Positions 7,399-16,867 of a stretch of DNA of 64,000 bases are shown here, piece after piece. The notes beneath the pieces are model-generated. The model was given only the letters and a program-made list of their open reading frames with translations. It was not told where the DNA came from and did not search any database. Source of the stretch: Montanilutibacter psychrotolerans (GTDB lineage: Bacteria; Pseudomonadota; Gammaproteobacteria; Xanthomonadales; Xanthomonadaceae). The position numbers and the translations under genes were made by a program. Location: positions 434,001 to 498,000 of the forward strand of contig NZ_RIBS01000003.1 of NCBI RefSeq assembly GCF_003719825.1, in the 5' to 3' direction. Numbering within the stretch: the stretch's first letter is position 1; every line of letters starts with the position of its first letter.

Positions 7399-9552
7399 TC
7401 AGAACTTGCCGTAGTACCCCTCTTTGAGCGCATCGAACAGGTTGGCGGCGGTGTGCATTTCGCCGTCGTACTCGATCTGTTCGTTGCCCTTGACCTCGAC
7501 CACGCTGCCGTCCTCGAGTTCGAACCGGTAGCTGGTGTTCTCGAGGTCCGCTTCCTTGACCAGCACGCCCTGGAACGCCGCCGGGTTGAAGCGGAACGTC
7601 GTGCAGCCCTTCAGGCCCTGCTCGTGGGCGTAGCGGTAGATGTCCTTGAAGTCCTCGTACGGATAGTCCGTGGGAACGTTCGCGGTCTTGGAGATCGAGC
7701 TGTCGACCCACTTCTGCGCCGCGGCCTGCACGTCGACGTGCTCCTTGGGCGAGATGTCGTCGGCAGAGATGAAGTAGTCGGGCAGGCGCGCCGACTCGTC
7801 ATCGGTGAAGGGCATCGCGCGGGCGTTGACGAGCTCGCGGTAGGCCAGCAGCTCGAACGACCAGACGTCGACCTTTTCCTTGGACTTCTTGCCTTCGCGG
7901 ATCACGTTGCGGCTGTAGTGGTGCGCGAAGCTGGGCTCGATGCCGTTGCTGGCGTTGTTGGCCAGCGACAGGCTGATGGTGCCCGTGGGCGCGATCGAGC
8001 TGTGGTGCGTGAAGCGGGCACCGACTTCGGCCAGTTCGGCCACCAGCTCCGGCGCCACTTCGGCGACGCGCTGCATGTAACGGCTGTAGCGGGCGTGCAG
8101 CACGCGGCCTTCGATCTTCTGGCCCAGCTTCCAGCCGTCCTTTTTCATCTCGGGGCGCTGGCGCAGCATTGCCGCGGTGACCTCGAAGGTCTCGTCCATG
8201 ATCGGCGCCGCGCCCTTTTCCTTGGCCAGCGACAGACCCATTTCCCAGCCGGCCACGGCCATCTCGCGTGCGATCGCCTCGGTGAACTCGCACGACGCCT
8301 TGCTGCCGTACTTCATGCGCAGCATGGTCACGGTGCTGCCCAGGCCGAGGAAGCCCATGCCGTGGCGGCGCTTGCGCATGATCTCGGCGCGCTGCTGTTC
8401 CAGCGGCAGGCCGTTCACCTCGACCACGTTGTCGAGCATGCGGGTGAACACGCGCACGACTTCGCGGTACTCCTCCCAGTCGAACTGCGCCTGCTCGGTG
8501 AACGGGTTGCGCACGAACTTGGTCAGGTTGACCGAGCCCAGCAGGCACGCGCCGTACGCCGGCAGCGGCTGCTCGCCGCACGGATTGGTGGCGCGGATGT
8601 TCTCGCACCACCAGTTGTTGTTCATCTCGTTGACGCGGTCGATGAGGATGAAACCCGGCTCGGCGTAGTCATACGTCGAGACCATGATCATGTCCCACAG
8701 GTGCCGCGCGCGGATGTGGCCGTAGATCTTGCACGCGACCAGGCCGTCCTCGCGGTCGATGTAGTTGCGGTGCGTCGGCCATTCGCGCCACACGACCTGG
8801 TTGGGGTCGTCCAGGTCGATGTCGCCGCGTTCCTTGATGTTGACCGGGAACACCAGCGGCCAGTCGGCGTCGGTAGACACCGCGTCCATGAACCCGTCGG
8901 TGATCAGCAGCGACAGGTTGAACTGGCGCAGGCGGCCGTCTTCGCGCTTGGCGCGGATGAAGTCCTTCACGTCCGGGTGCGAGACGTCGAACGTGCCCAT
9001 CTGCGCGCCACGGCGACCACCGGCGCTGGACACGGTGAAGCACATCTTGTCGTAGATATCCATGAAGGACATCGGGCCGGAGGTGTACGCGCCGGCGCCG
9101 GCGACGAACGCGCCGCGCGGGCGCAGCGTGCTGAACTCGTAGCCGATGCCGCAGCCGGCCTTGAGCGTCAGGCCCGCCTCGTGGACCTTCTCCAGGATGC
9201 CGTCCATCGAGTCCTCGATGGTGCCCGAGACGGTGCAGTTGATCGTGCTGGTGGCCGGCTTGTGCTCGAGCGCGCCCGCATTGGACGTGATGCGCCCGGC
9301 CGGAATGGCGCCACGACGCAGCGCCCACGCGAAGCGTTCCATCCAGTACTGCTGCTTCTCGGCGGTGGGTTCGGCCTCGGACAGCGCCTTGGCCACGCGC
9401 AGGTAGGTCGAGTCGATGTCGGCGTCGACGGCCTCGCCCGACTTGGTCTTCAGACGGTACTTCTTGTCCCAGATGTCCTGGGATGCGGGCTGCATGGGGA
9501 TTTCCCGCTGTGCTGCTGCCGACTTCACCGCCTCGAGGCGCACCGTACTCAT
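7399..9552 (-). CDS. nrdJa: Class II (B12-dependent) ribonucleotide reductase, catalytic subunit
   Basis: 717 residues from the ATG at 9552, with AGGAAAGG just upstream; upstream extension lacks support. It reduces ribonucleotides to deoxyribonucleotides using adenosylcobalamin. Visible family motifs are STINCTVSGTIEDSM, the glycine-rich GAGAYTSGPMSFMD, the active-site region ATNPCGEQPLPAYGAC with its cysteines, and the phosphate-binding APTGTISL. The C-terminal cysteine tail is absent here and is supplied by nrdJb. A candidate NrdR operator lies about 250 bp upstream. It presumably forms the main or anaerobic dNTP supply of the organism. Confidence 0.93.
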   Translation of the reverse strand: MSTVRLEAVKSAAAQREIPMQPASQDIWDKKYRLKTKSGEAVDADIDSTYLRVAKALSEAEPTAEKQQYWMERFAWALRRGAIPAGRITSNAGALEHKPATSTINCTVSGTIEDSMDGILEKVHEAGLTLKAGCGIGYEFSTLRPRGAFVAGAGAYTSGPMSFMDIYDKMCFTVSSAGGRRGAQMGTFDVSHPDVKDFIRAKREDGRLRQFNLSLLITDGFMDAVSTDADWPLVFPVNIKERGDIDLDDPNQVVWREWPTHRNYIDREDGLVACKIYGHIRARHLWDMIMVSTYDYAEPGFILIDRVNEMNNNWWCENIRATNPCGEQPLPAYGACLLGSVNLTKFVRNPFTEQAQFDWEEYREVVRVFTRMLDNVVEVNGLPLEQQRAEIMRKRRHGMGFLGLGSTVTMLRMKYGSKASCEFTEAIAREMAVAGWEMGLSLAKEKGAAPIMDETFEVTAAMLRQRPEMKKDGWKLGQKIEGRVLHARYSRYMQRVAEVAPELVAELAEVGARFTHHSSIAPTGTISLSLANNASNGIEPSFAHHYSRNVIREGKKSKEKVDVWSFELLAYRELVNARAMPFTDDESARLPDYFISADDISPKEHVDVQAAAQKWVDSSISKTANVPTDYPYEDFKDIYRYAHEQGLKGCTTFRFNPAAFQGVLVKEADLENTSYRFELEDGSVVEVKGNEQIEYDGEMHTAANLFDALKEGYYGKF

Positions 9553-9798
9553 GACCTTTCCTGTCTCCTTGTTGCTGGCCGCGCGGCCGCGACCGGCTGT
9601 ACCGATTGTGTTTCCCGGCCATCGGTTCCGGTCGCCGACGGCCATGGACGCGTGCGCCCTTCGGCGACGCGTCGATTCAAGTTGATCCTTGGCCTTTGGC
9701 CGGCTTGCCCGTCATGCGCGTGATCCTCACTGCGCCCAACCGATTCAAGCGAAACCCGCGCATGCAAACCCCACGAATGGGTTCTTCTGCAACACCGA

Positions 9799-9814
9799 CC
9801 ACAAGATGTTGTGT
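9799..9814 (-). promoter_or_regulatory. Candidate NrdR box upstream of nrdJa
   Basis: Read on the reverse strand the 16 bases are ACACAACATCTTGTGG, close to the palindromic NrdR consensus (ACAC-A/T-ATAT-A/T-GTGT). NrdR normally uses two boxes; I could not find a convincing second one. About 30-35 bp upstream, TTGACT followed after 17 bp by TAGCGT could be the promoter. Confidence 0.4.
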
Positions 9815-10347
9815 CGGTGGAAGGTGGCCACGCTAAACCCCACCCCCCGGCAAGTCAACGTATTTTGCGGTACCTGTGCACAATGTTTGCCAACCCTGGC
9901 GTAAACCCATGTCAGGACTCGCAATGGGGGCGATCGCGCCCCGCTCCGTGCACCGATTGCGCGGGCCGGGATGCTGCTTTGCAACGCGGAATGCCCGCAT
10001 TGTGGCCGCGAACCGATCCGCCCGGTGACCGGATCCGTGGCGGCCGGCCGGGGCCCGGTGGTGGCGCCCCCCGGGAGTCGATGGCAGGCCGGGCAACCGG
10101 ATCGCCCTTGGCGGCATCAAACGCGCGATTGACCTGTCGATCGGTGCCGGCATCCTTGGCGGGCGGCCCTGACCAACGGCTTGCGCCGATCGGCTTCGAC
10201 GAGTGGCTTTCAGGGCTTTAACGAACGATTTAACGCACCTCCCCGACACTGCACCCAGCGTCATCGACACCGCTGCGCAACGGCTTCCCGGCACCGGTTC
10301 CGATGCGCCCGACACTCCTTCGCAACCCAACGGATCTCGCACCCACC
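9815..10347. other. Intergenic region between nrdJa and the DegQ-type gene
   Basis: Apart from the possible nrdJa promoter around 9830-9860, nothing convincing is present. Open frames on both strands here have no ribosome site and no recognisable content. The right part must contain the promoter of the protease gene, but I cannot point to it. Confidence 0.5.
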
Positions 10348-11769
10348 ATGCGCCCGCTGCCCACCTTGCTTGCCTTGTCCCTCGCCGCCGCGTTCGGCGG
10401 TTTCGCCGCGACCGCGCTGCGCGACAGCCTCCAGAACCCGACCCAGGCCGCCGTGCCCGTCGCCACCCCGGCAGTGGCCGCGCTGCCGGCCGCCGTTGGC
10501 AGCACGCCGATGCCGTCGCTGGCGCCGATGCTGGCGCGCGTCACACCGGCCGTGGTCAGCGTGCACACCAAGCAGCGCGTCAGCGTGAGCCCGTTCGGCA
10601 ACGACCCGGTGTTCCGGCGCATGTTCCCCGAGCTCAGCCAGGAGCGCATCAACGAGTCGCTCGGTTCGGGCGTGATCGTCGATGCCGTCAACGGCTACGT
10701 GCTGACCAACCACCACGTGATCGAAGGTGCCGACTCGGTATCGGTGACGCTGGCCGACGGTCGCACGCTCCCGGCCGCATTCGTCGGCTCCGACCCGGAC
10801 ACCGACATCGCGGTGATGCAGATCAAGACCGATGGCCTCAGCGCCCTGCCGCTGGCCGATTCCAGCGCTTTGCAGGTGGGCGACTTCGTGGTGGCGGTCG
10901 GCAACCCGTTCGGCATCGGGCAGACGGTGACCTCGGGCATCGTCTCCGCCGTCGGTCGCAGCGGCCTGCGCGGCCTGGGCTTCCAGGACTTCATCCAGAC
11001 CGACGCCTCGATCAACCCCGGCAATTCCGGCGGCGCGCTGGTCAACCTCAATGGCGAGCTGGTCGGCATCAACACCGCCAGCTTCAACCCGCGCGGCTCG
11101 ATGGCCGGCAACATCGGCCTGAGCTTCGCGATTCCGACCAGCCTGGCGCGCAGCGTGATGCAACAGCTGGTCACCACCGGCGAGGTGCGTCGCGGCACGC
11201 TCGGCCTGGAATCGCAGGACGTGACCGCACAGCTCGCGCGCGGCCTGGGCCTGGACGAACCGCGCGGCGCGCTGGTGACGCGCGTATTCGCCGGCAGTGC
11301 CGCGGCCGCGGCCGGGCTCAAGCCGGGCGACGTGGTGGTGTCCGCCAACGGCCAGCGCGTCGACGACCGCGGCAGCCTGCGCAACTTCGAAGGCCTGCAG
11401 GCGATCGGCAGCACGGTCACGCTGGACGTGCTGCGCGAGGGCAAGCCGCTGCAGCTCAAGGCGACGCTTCGCGAGCAGCCGCGCGCCTTGGCGGGCCTGG
11501 AACTCGATCCGCGCCTGGACGGCGCGACATTCGCCGAATTGCCCGAACGGCTGCGCCAATCCGGCGCGTCCGGCGTGCTGGTCGAGGCGGTCGCAAAGGG
11601 CAGCCGTGCGGCCGGCAGCGGCCTGCGTGCCGGCGACGTGGTGGTGGCCGCCAGCGCGGGCGGCTTCGCCGACCTGCCCGGCTTCCGCGCGAGCTTCACG
11701 CAGGCTCCGGCACAGTTGGTGTTGCGCGTCATCCGGGGCAATCGTCCCGGCGAACTGCTGATGCGCTGA
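10348..11769 (+). CDS. Periplasmic serine endoprotease, DegQ/HtrA type
   Basis: 473 residues from ATG 10348; a 15-codon longer start at 10303 would spoil the signal peptide. Residues 1-25 are hydrophobic and look like an export signal. The trypsin-like domain has His123 (TNHHVIEG), Asp153 (DTDIAVMQI) and Ser227 (NPGNSGGAL). Two PDZ domains follow: residues ~285-375 (GSAAAAAGLKPGDVVVSANG) and ~405-470 (GSGLRAGDVVVAA). The size fits DegP/DegQ. It degrades or refolds damaged envelope proteins. It stands alone upstream of a group of putative envelope-stress genes. Confidence 0.93.
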   Translation: MRPLPTLLALSLAAAFGGFAATALRDSLQNPTQAAVPVATPAVAALPAAVGSTPMPSLAPMLARVTPAVVSVHTKQRVSVSPFGNDPVFRRMFPELSQERINESLGSGVIVDAVNGYVLTNHHVIEGADSVSVTLADGRTLPAAFVGSDPDTDIAVMQIKTDGLSALPLADSSALQVGDFVVAVGNPFGIGQTVTSGIVSAVGRSGLRGLGFQDFIQTDASINPGNSGGALVNLNGELVGINTASFNPRGSMAGNIGLSFAIPTSLARSVMQQLVTTGEVRRGTLGLESQDVTAQLARGLGLDEPRGALVTRVFAGSAAAAAGLKPGDVVVSANGQRVDDRGSLRNFEGLQAIGSTVTLDVLREGKPLQLKATLREQPRALAGLELDPRLDGATFAELPERLRQSGASGVLVEAVAKGSRAAGSGLRAGDVVVAASAGGFADLPGFRASFTQAPAQLVLRVIRGNRPGELLMR

Positions 11770-11911
11770 AACCCGCCCAACCGGGACGTCTCCCGGGCGT
11801 GCGGACGCGCCGTGCGGCGATGATCGTGCCGTGCGTCGCGTGAACCGCCATGATGTGACGCAGGGCCCTCCCGGCCTTGCTTTACCCACCTACCCAGCAA
11901 GGAGCTTCGCG

Positions 11912-12268
11912 ATGACTCCCACCTCGACCGATGTCATGAAGAGCAACCTCGGCGAAGCCGGCACCCAGCTGAAGCAGGCCGCGCTCGATGCCGGCACTGC
12001 GATCAAGGACGCCGCCGGTGCTGCCGGTGAAGAGCTTCGGATCGGCAAGGCCAACGTCAAGTCCGGACTGGCCGACAGCGCGCTGGCCGGCATCGCCGCC
12101 GCCGAGGAAGCCGGCGGTGCCGCGCGCGAGCAGATGGATGCGCTGATGGACAAGGGCCGCGACCTCATCGAAAGCGCTGCCGAACTGGTGCGCGAGCGTC
12201 CGCTGGCGTCGTTCGGCGTCGCGTTCGCGGCCGGCTTCATCATTGCCAAGCTCGCACGCAGCAAGTAA
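11912..12268 (+). CDS. DUF883 (ElaB/YqjD-like) membrane-anchored protein
   Basis: 118 residues from ATG 11912 with AAGGAG 7 nt upstream. The body is alanine-rich and predicted helical or coiled coil; the C-terminus (PLASFGVAFAAGFIIAKLARSK) is a single membrane segment with a GxxxG-like pattern and basic end. YqjD/ElaB/YgaM of E. coli have this layout and tether stationary-phase ribosomes to the inner membrane. It heads a tight run of genes to 14500. Confidence 0.85.
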   Translation: MTPTSTDVMKSNLGEAGTQLKQAALDAGTAIKDAAGAAGEELRIGKANVKSGLADSALAGIAAAEEAGGAAREQMDALMDKGRDLIESAAELVRERPLASFGVAFAAGFIIAKLARSK

Positions 12269-12274
12269 CGCTCG

Positions 12275-12940
12275 ATGCACGAGGAGCCCGAGCCGACGAC
12301 GCCGTCGTCCCACGCCCCCGAGGCTGGGCCGGGCGGGCGCGTGCACGCGCCAGCGGCCGGACAGACCGCAGGGCCCGCTCCCCAGGCGCGGCCCGATGCG
12401 GGCACTGATTCCGTGCCCGGCCCAGAAGGCCCACCGCCCGACATCGCCGAAGCCTTGCGGCAACTCGGCCAGACCGGGCGCGCCAGCCTGGGTGCCGCCA
12501 CCGACGCCGCCAAGGCCTTTCGCAGCCTGATCGCGGCGGACGTGTCGTTGGCGCGCAGCGCGTTCGGCCGATCGCTCGCGTTCACCGGCGTGGCCATTGC
12601 GTTTGGCGCGTCGTCCTGGTTGTTGCTGATGGCCGCCGCGGTGGCGTTTCTCAGCGGCAGTCTGGGCTGGTCGTGGGCGACGTCGTTGCTGGTGACCGCC
12701 GCGCTGAGCATCCTGATCACTGTGTACGGCGCCTGGCAGGCGGTGCGGTACTTCGAGCACACCCGCCTGAAGGCCACGCGCCGGCAGTTGGCGCGGCTGG
12801 GCATCGGCGAGCTGTCCGATTTCACGCCGGAACCGGGCTCGCCCGAACGCACGCGCGACAGGACCCGGCACGACCCGCCGCAAACCCCCGACGGCAAACC
12901 GCTCAAGGACCGCCGCGGGATCGACGTCACGCCCCCGTGA
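12275..12940 (+). CDS. YqjE-like / phage-holin-superfamily membrane protein
   Basis: 221 residues, 6 bp after the DUF883 gene. Residues 1-55 are proline-rich and low complexity. Two membrane segments follow at about 102-123 (LAFTGVAIAFGASSWLLLMA) and 132-152 (WSWATSLLVTAALSILIT). The tail is charged and hydrophilic. The pairing with a YqjD-like gene upstream and a small YqjK-like gene downstream matches the yqjDEK order of enterobacteria. The molecular role is unknown. Confidence 0.75.
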   Translation: MHEEPEPTTPSSHAPEAGPGGRVHAPAAGQTAGPAPQARPDAGTDSVPGPEGPPPDIAEALRQLGQTGRASLGAATDAAKAFRSLIAADVSLARSAFGRSLAFTGVAIAFGASSWLLLMAAAVAFLSGSLGWSWATSLLVTAALSILITVYGAWQAVRYFEHTRLKATRRQLARLGIGELSDFTPEPGSPERTRDRTRHDPPQTPDGKPLKDRRGIDVTPP

Positions 12941-12983
12941 CCGCCGACCAAACGCACCACCGCCACCTCACGCCAGGCCCTTC

Positions 12984-13361
12984 ATGAGCTTCGACAAACT
13001 GATCCACAAGGTGCACCAGGCCGAGGACGCGCTCGAGGAGGAAGAGCGGCGCGCCGTCGCGGGCCTGCGTCAGCTGCGCGAGTCGTGGCGCGCGACCTGG
13101 ACGCCCGGACGGATCGTGATCGCCGGGCTCGTCAGCGGCTTCGCCGTCGGGCGCGCGCAACCGCTGCAAGCCGCCGCACGCAGTGGCCAGTTGATGCAGA
13201 TGCTGACGATGCTGTCCGGACTGTTCGCTGGCGGCAGCGCCCAGGTCGCCGCGAGCGAGGCCGAAGTCGCCGCCGAGCGCGCACAGGACGTCGCGTCCGC
13301 GGTCGAATCCAACGTCCCTTCCGCTGCGACGGAACGCCCTGCCGAGTCCACCGTGCCGTGA
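12984..13361 (+). CDS. Small coiled-coil protein, YqjK-position
   Basis: 125 residues. The first 40 are highly charged (EDALEEEERRAVAGLRQLRESW), followed by a weakly hydrophobic stretch (IVIAGLVSGFAVG) and an alanine/glutamate-rich helix. I recognise no defined family; by position it corresponds to yqjK. Its stop overlaps the GTG start of the next gene (GTGA), so the two are probably translated together. Confidence 0.7.
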   Translation: MSFDKLIHKVHQAEDALEEEERRAVAGLRQLRESWRATWTPGRIVIAGLVSGFAVGRAQPLQAAARSGQLMQMLTMLSGLFAGGSAQVAASEAEVAAERAQDVASAVESNVPSAATERPAESTVP

Positions 13362-14500
13362 TCGCCAGCACCGACCTACCCGACAGGCCGGACCCGGCCG
13401 ACGACGCCGGCGACCTCGACGACCCCGACGACCGGGGCGGCCACGTGCCCGCCCCGGCGCGCCCGCCCTCGTCGCGGGCGGCAATCGTGCTGGCCACCCT
13501 CGCCGTCGGCGCCGCGCTGTGGGCCGCCCAGGGGTTGCTGCTGCCGATCCTGCTGGCGATGTTCTTCGCGCTGGTGGGCAATCCGATCATCCGCGTCCTG
13601 CGCCGCCTGTGGATCCCGCGCTTCCTGGCCGCGCTGATGGTGCTGCTGGGCGGCCTGGCCATCACGGGCCTGCTGGCCATCCAGCTGGTCGAGCCGGCAA
13701 GCGAATGGGTGCGCGAGGTGCCGCGCGAGATGAAGCAACTGGCCCCGAAACTGCGCGAACTGGTCAAGCCGGTCAGCGACGCCAACCGGGCGGCGCAGAA
13801 CATCGCACGCGCCGCCGGAGGCGAGAGCACGAGCAGGCCCGTGCAAGTCGTGCGCACCGAGGCCAACGACCCGTACAGGACGTTGACCAGCACGCCGCGC
13901 ATGGTGGCCTCGGTGCTGGCGGTGGTGCTGCTGACGTTCTTCTTCATGGTGTACGGCGAAAACCTGCAGCGGCACGCGATGGCGCTGTTGCCCGGCCGCC
14001 ACCAGAAGAAGGTCACGACCGAGATCCTGCAATCGATCGAGATCGAGATCTCCCGCTACGTGCTCACCATCAGCGTGATCAACGCGGCACTGGGCCTGGT
14101 GCTGGCGACGGGGTTGTCGTTGCTGGGCGTTCCGCTGTCGGAGGCGCTGCTGTGGGGCACGATGGCGGCGATCCTGAATTTCGCGCCGTACGTCGGTCCG
14201 TTGATCGGGGTGATGGTGATGCTGCTGATGGGCTTCGTCGCGTTCGACGACCCTTGGCAGGCGCTGCTCCCGGCGGGCATCTACCTGCTGCTGCACACGA
14301 TCGAAGGCCAGATCGTCACGCCGATCATCCTCGGTCGCAGCATGCGCCTGTCGCCGCTGGTGCTGATCCTGGCGCTCATGGTGTTCGGCTGGCTGTGGGG
14401 CATCGTCGGATTGCTGCTGGCGGTGCCGTTGCTGGTCTGCGTGAAGCTGGTGCTGTCGCGTATCGAAGGCATGGAAGGCTGGGCACGGCTGCTGGAGTGA
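13358..14500 (+). CDS. AI-2E family (PerM/YhhT-type) transporter
   Basis: 380 residues from a GTG overlapping the preceding stop. After a charged, Asp/Pro-rich N-terminus of about 30 residues there are eight predicted membrane segments, with a soluble insert between the third and fourth (residues ~105-175) as in this family. The conserved C-terminal portion NFAPYVGPLIGVMV, LLLHTIEGQIVTPIILGR and FGWLWGIVGLLLAVPLL is diagnostic. Family members include exporters and Na+/H+ antiporters; the substrate is unknown. A hairpin at 14634 ends the run. Confidence 0.9.
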   Translation: MIASTDLPDRPDPADDAGDLDDPDDRGGHVPAPARPPSSRAAIVLATLAVGAALWAAQGLLLPILLAMFFALVGNPIIRVLRRLWIPRFLAALMVLLGGLAITGLLAIQLVEPASEWVREVPREMKQLAPKLRELVKPVSDANRAAQNIARAAGGESTSRPVQVVRTEANDPYRTLTSTPRMVASVLAVVLLTFFFMVYGENLQRHAMALLPGRHQKKVTTEILQSIEIEISRYVLTISVINAALGLVLATGLSLLGVPLSEALLWGTMAAILNFAPYVGPLIGVMVMLLMGFVAFDDPWQALLPAGIYLLLHTIEGQIVTPIILGRSMRLSPLVLILALMVFGWLWGIVGLLLAVPLLVCVKLVLSRIEGMEGWARLLE

Positions 14501-14633
14501 CTGCGACGCGAAAGCGGGAGCCACCGCAAGCCGCCGCGAATGCGCCCCATGCGGGAGGAGATCGCGCAAGCGTCGACGACGACACCGCGTCCACCGCGTC
14601 CACCGCACGCGCGCCGCCTGATGCACCAAGCAG

Positions 14634-14657
14634 AACGGGCGCCTCGCGGCGCCCGTT
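14634..14657. terminator. Bidirectional terminator hairpin
   Basis: A perfect 10-bp stem, AACGGGCGCC / GGCGCCCGTT, closes a TCGC loop between the convergent permease (ends 14500) and prolyl oligopeptidase (ends 14690). The arms end in TT on either strand. Such hairpins serve both directions. Confidence 0.65.
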
Positions 14658-14689
14658 TGCGTTGAACTCCCGTGTACTGCCAAGCGGGA

Positions 14690-16867
14690 TCAATCGGACA
14701 GCTTTTCCCACAGGAAGGTGAAGGCCAGCGCGCTCATGTGTGCGGCCTGCGCGTTGTTGGCCGAGCCGCCGTGGCCACCTTCGATGTTTTCGTAGTAGCG
14801 CACGTCCTTGTTGGCCTCGGCCATGCGCGCCATCATCTTGCGTGCATGACCCGGGTGAACACGGTCGTCGCGCGTGGAGGTCATGAAGATCGTCGCCGGA
14901 TAGTCGCGACCGGCATCGAACAGGTGGTACGGCGAGAACGTCCGGATGTAGTCCCAGTCGGCGGTGTCGGGATTGCCGTACTCGGCCATCCACGATGCAC
15001 CTGCCAGCAGGTGGCTGTAGCGCTTCATGTCCAGCAGCGGCACCTGCACCACGATCGCGCCGAACAGCTCGGGGTACTGGGTCAGCATGTTGCCGGTCAG
15101 CAGGCCGCCGTTGCTGCCGCCCTGCGCGCCAAGATGCTGCGGCGAGGTGATGCGACGCGTGACGAGGTCGCGCGCAACCGCCGCGAAATCCTCATAGGCA
15201 CGATGGCGGTTGGCCTTGAGCGCGGCCTGGTGCCAGCGTGGGCCGTACTCGCCGCCGCCACGGATGTTGGCGACCGCGTACACGCCGCCCTTCTCGATCC
15301 AGCCCTTTCCGACACTGCCCGAATAGCCCGGCGTCAGCGAGATCTCGAAACCGCCATAGCCGTACAGCAGCGTCGGCGCCTTGCCGTCGAACGCGAGGTC
15401 CTTCGGCCGCACCAGGAAGTACGGCACGCGGGTGCCGTCCTTGGAGGTGGCGAAGTGCTGCTCGATCACGTCCTTGGTGCCATCGAAGAACACCGGCATG
15501 GTCTTGAGCACTTCCGGCGCCTTGCCCAGCTCGGCCAGCGCGAGCGTGCTCGGGGTCAGGTAGTCGGTGGCGGTCAGCCACACCGCATCGCTCTCGTCGG
15601 CATCCACCGCGCCCACGCCCAGCGTGCCGAACGTCGGGGCACCGACGAACTCGCTGCGCGCCCACTCGCCGTCGCCCGGGGTCAGCACGCTGAGCTTGTT
15701 CTTGACGTCTTCGAGCACGTTCAGCACGAGGTGGTTGCGGGTCCAGGACATGCCCGCCAGCGAACTCTTCTGGGTGGGCTCGAACAGCGCCGTGAACTCG
15801 CGCTTGCCGGCCATGAAGTCATCGAACTTCGCGGCGATCAGGCTGCCCGCGGCCCAGGTCCGGCCACCGGCCTGGTAGGGCTCGCGCAGTTCGAGCAGCA
15901 ACCACTCGCGGTGCACCGACTTGTTGGCCGAGTTGGGCGCGTCGATCTTGACGAGCTTGCCGTCGGCGCCGCGCAGGAACAACTCATCGTTGTAGAACGC
16001 CAGCGTGCGGCTGACGAAATCACGCTCAAAGCCGCGCGTGTGGTCGTGCATCGCGGCGATGTACATGTCGTCCTGACGACCTTCGTAGACCACGCTGGCC
16101 GACTCGATCGGGGTGCCACGACGCCACTGCTTGACGACGCGCGGGTAGCCCGAGTCGGTCATCGTGCCGGGGCCGAAGTCGGTGTAGACGTAGACGTTGT
16201 CGCGATCGATCCACTGCAGACCGCCCTTGGCCTCGGCGCGGTAAAAGCCCCCGTCGACCCAGGCCATGCTGGCCAGATCGAACTCACGCGTCACGTCGGC
16301 ATCGGCGCCGCCGTCCGACAGCGCCACCAGGCAACGCTCGGGTTCGGCACCCTCGACCTGCGGCTTGAGGCAGTCGGCGCCATGCCAGACCCACTTCTTG
16401 CCCTCGGCGGCATTGAGCGCGTCGACGTCGATCACCGTCTCCCAACGCGGCTGGGGCTTGCGGTATTCCTCCAGCGTGGTGCGGCGCCACACGCCGCGCT
16501 GGTGCTGCGCGTCCTTCCAGAAGTTGTAGTAATAGCGGCCGATCTTCTCGACGCCGGGAATCTTGGCGTCGGAATCGAGAATCGCGCGGATGCCGGCTTC
16601 GAGCTCGCGGAACTGCGGGGTGCCGGTCAGCTCGGCCTCGGTCTTGGCGTTGCGCTCGCGAACCCAGTCCAGCGCGCGGGTGCCTTCGACTTCTTCAAGC
16701 CAGGCATGGGGGTCGGTGGCATCGCTCATGGCGGCGGTCTCCTCTGCCTGGGCGACGGAGACGGGCGCGCTCGCCGCAAACGTCGCGACGGCCAGGCCGG
16801 CGGTGATCGCGAGGGTCTGGCATGCCTTGGCCAGCGGCGTCGCTTGCTTGCTGCTCGGGACGGACAT
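14690..16867 (-). CDS. Prolyl oligopeptidase (S9A), exported
   Basis: 725 residues from ATG 16867, with CCGGAG 6 nt upstream. Residues ~15-40 form an export signal ending near VSVAQA. The middle is the seven-bladed propeller; the C-terminal alpha/beta-hydrolase part carries Ser585 in GGSNGG, Asp667/668 in TRDDRVHPGH and His699 in EGGHGG. The N-terminal DPHAWLEEVEG and YRKPQPRWE segments are typical of the family. It cleaves proline-containing peptides, probably in the periplasm. Single gene, bounded by the terminator at 14634. Confidence 0.92.
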   Translation of the reverse strand: MSVPSSKQATPLAKACQTLAITAGLAVATFAASAPVSVAQAEETAAMSDATDPHAWLEEVEGTRALDWVRERNAKTEAELTGTPQFRELEAGIRAILDSDAKIPGVEKIGRYYYNFWKDAQHQRGVWRRTTLEEYRKPQPRWETVIDVDALNAAEGKKWVWHGADCLKPQVEGAEPERCLVALSDGGADADVTREFDLASMAWVDGGFYRAEAKGGLQWIDRDNVYVYTDFGPGTMTDSGYPRVVKQWRRGTPIESASVVYEGRQDDMYIAAMHDHTRGFERDFVSRTLAFYNDELFLRGADGKLVKIDAPNSANKSVHREWLLLELREPYQAGGRTWAAGSLIAAKFDDFMAGKREFTALFEPTQKSSLAGMSWTRNHLVLNVLEDVKNKLSVLTPGDGEWARSEFVGAPTFGTLGVGAVDADESDAVWLTATDYLTPSTLALAELGKAPEVLKTMPVFFDGTKDVIEQHFATSKDGTRVPYFLVRPKDLAFDGKAPTLLYGYGGFEISLTPGYSGSVGKGWIEKGGVYAVANIRGGGEYGPRWHQAALKANRHRAYEDFAAVARDLVTRRITSPQHLGAQGGSNGGLLTGNMLTQYPELFGAIVVQVPLLDMKRYSHLLAGASWMAEYGNPDTADWDYIRTFSPYHLFDAGRDYPATIFMTSTRDDRVHPGHARKMMARMAEANKDVRYYENIEGGHGGSANNAQAAHMSALAFTFLWEKLSD

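Noticed and set aside
6437-7414. Leucine/glycine-repeat protein on the plus strand
   Set aside because: The repeats are the complement of the AAG/GCC codons of the histone-like gene.
7366-9723. 785-codon frame opposite nrdJa
   Set aside because: It is a GC-driven antisense shadow; the minus strand carries clear ribonucleotide reductase motifs.
9553-9860. Cobalamin riboswitch in front of nrdJa
   Set aside because: No B12-box-like conserved core could be recognised; only a candidate NrdR box is seen.
9811-10221. Genes in the nrdJa-degQ interval
   Set aside because: Open frames on both strands are low-complexity Arg/Pro/Gly with no ribosome site.
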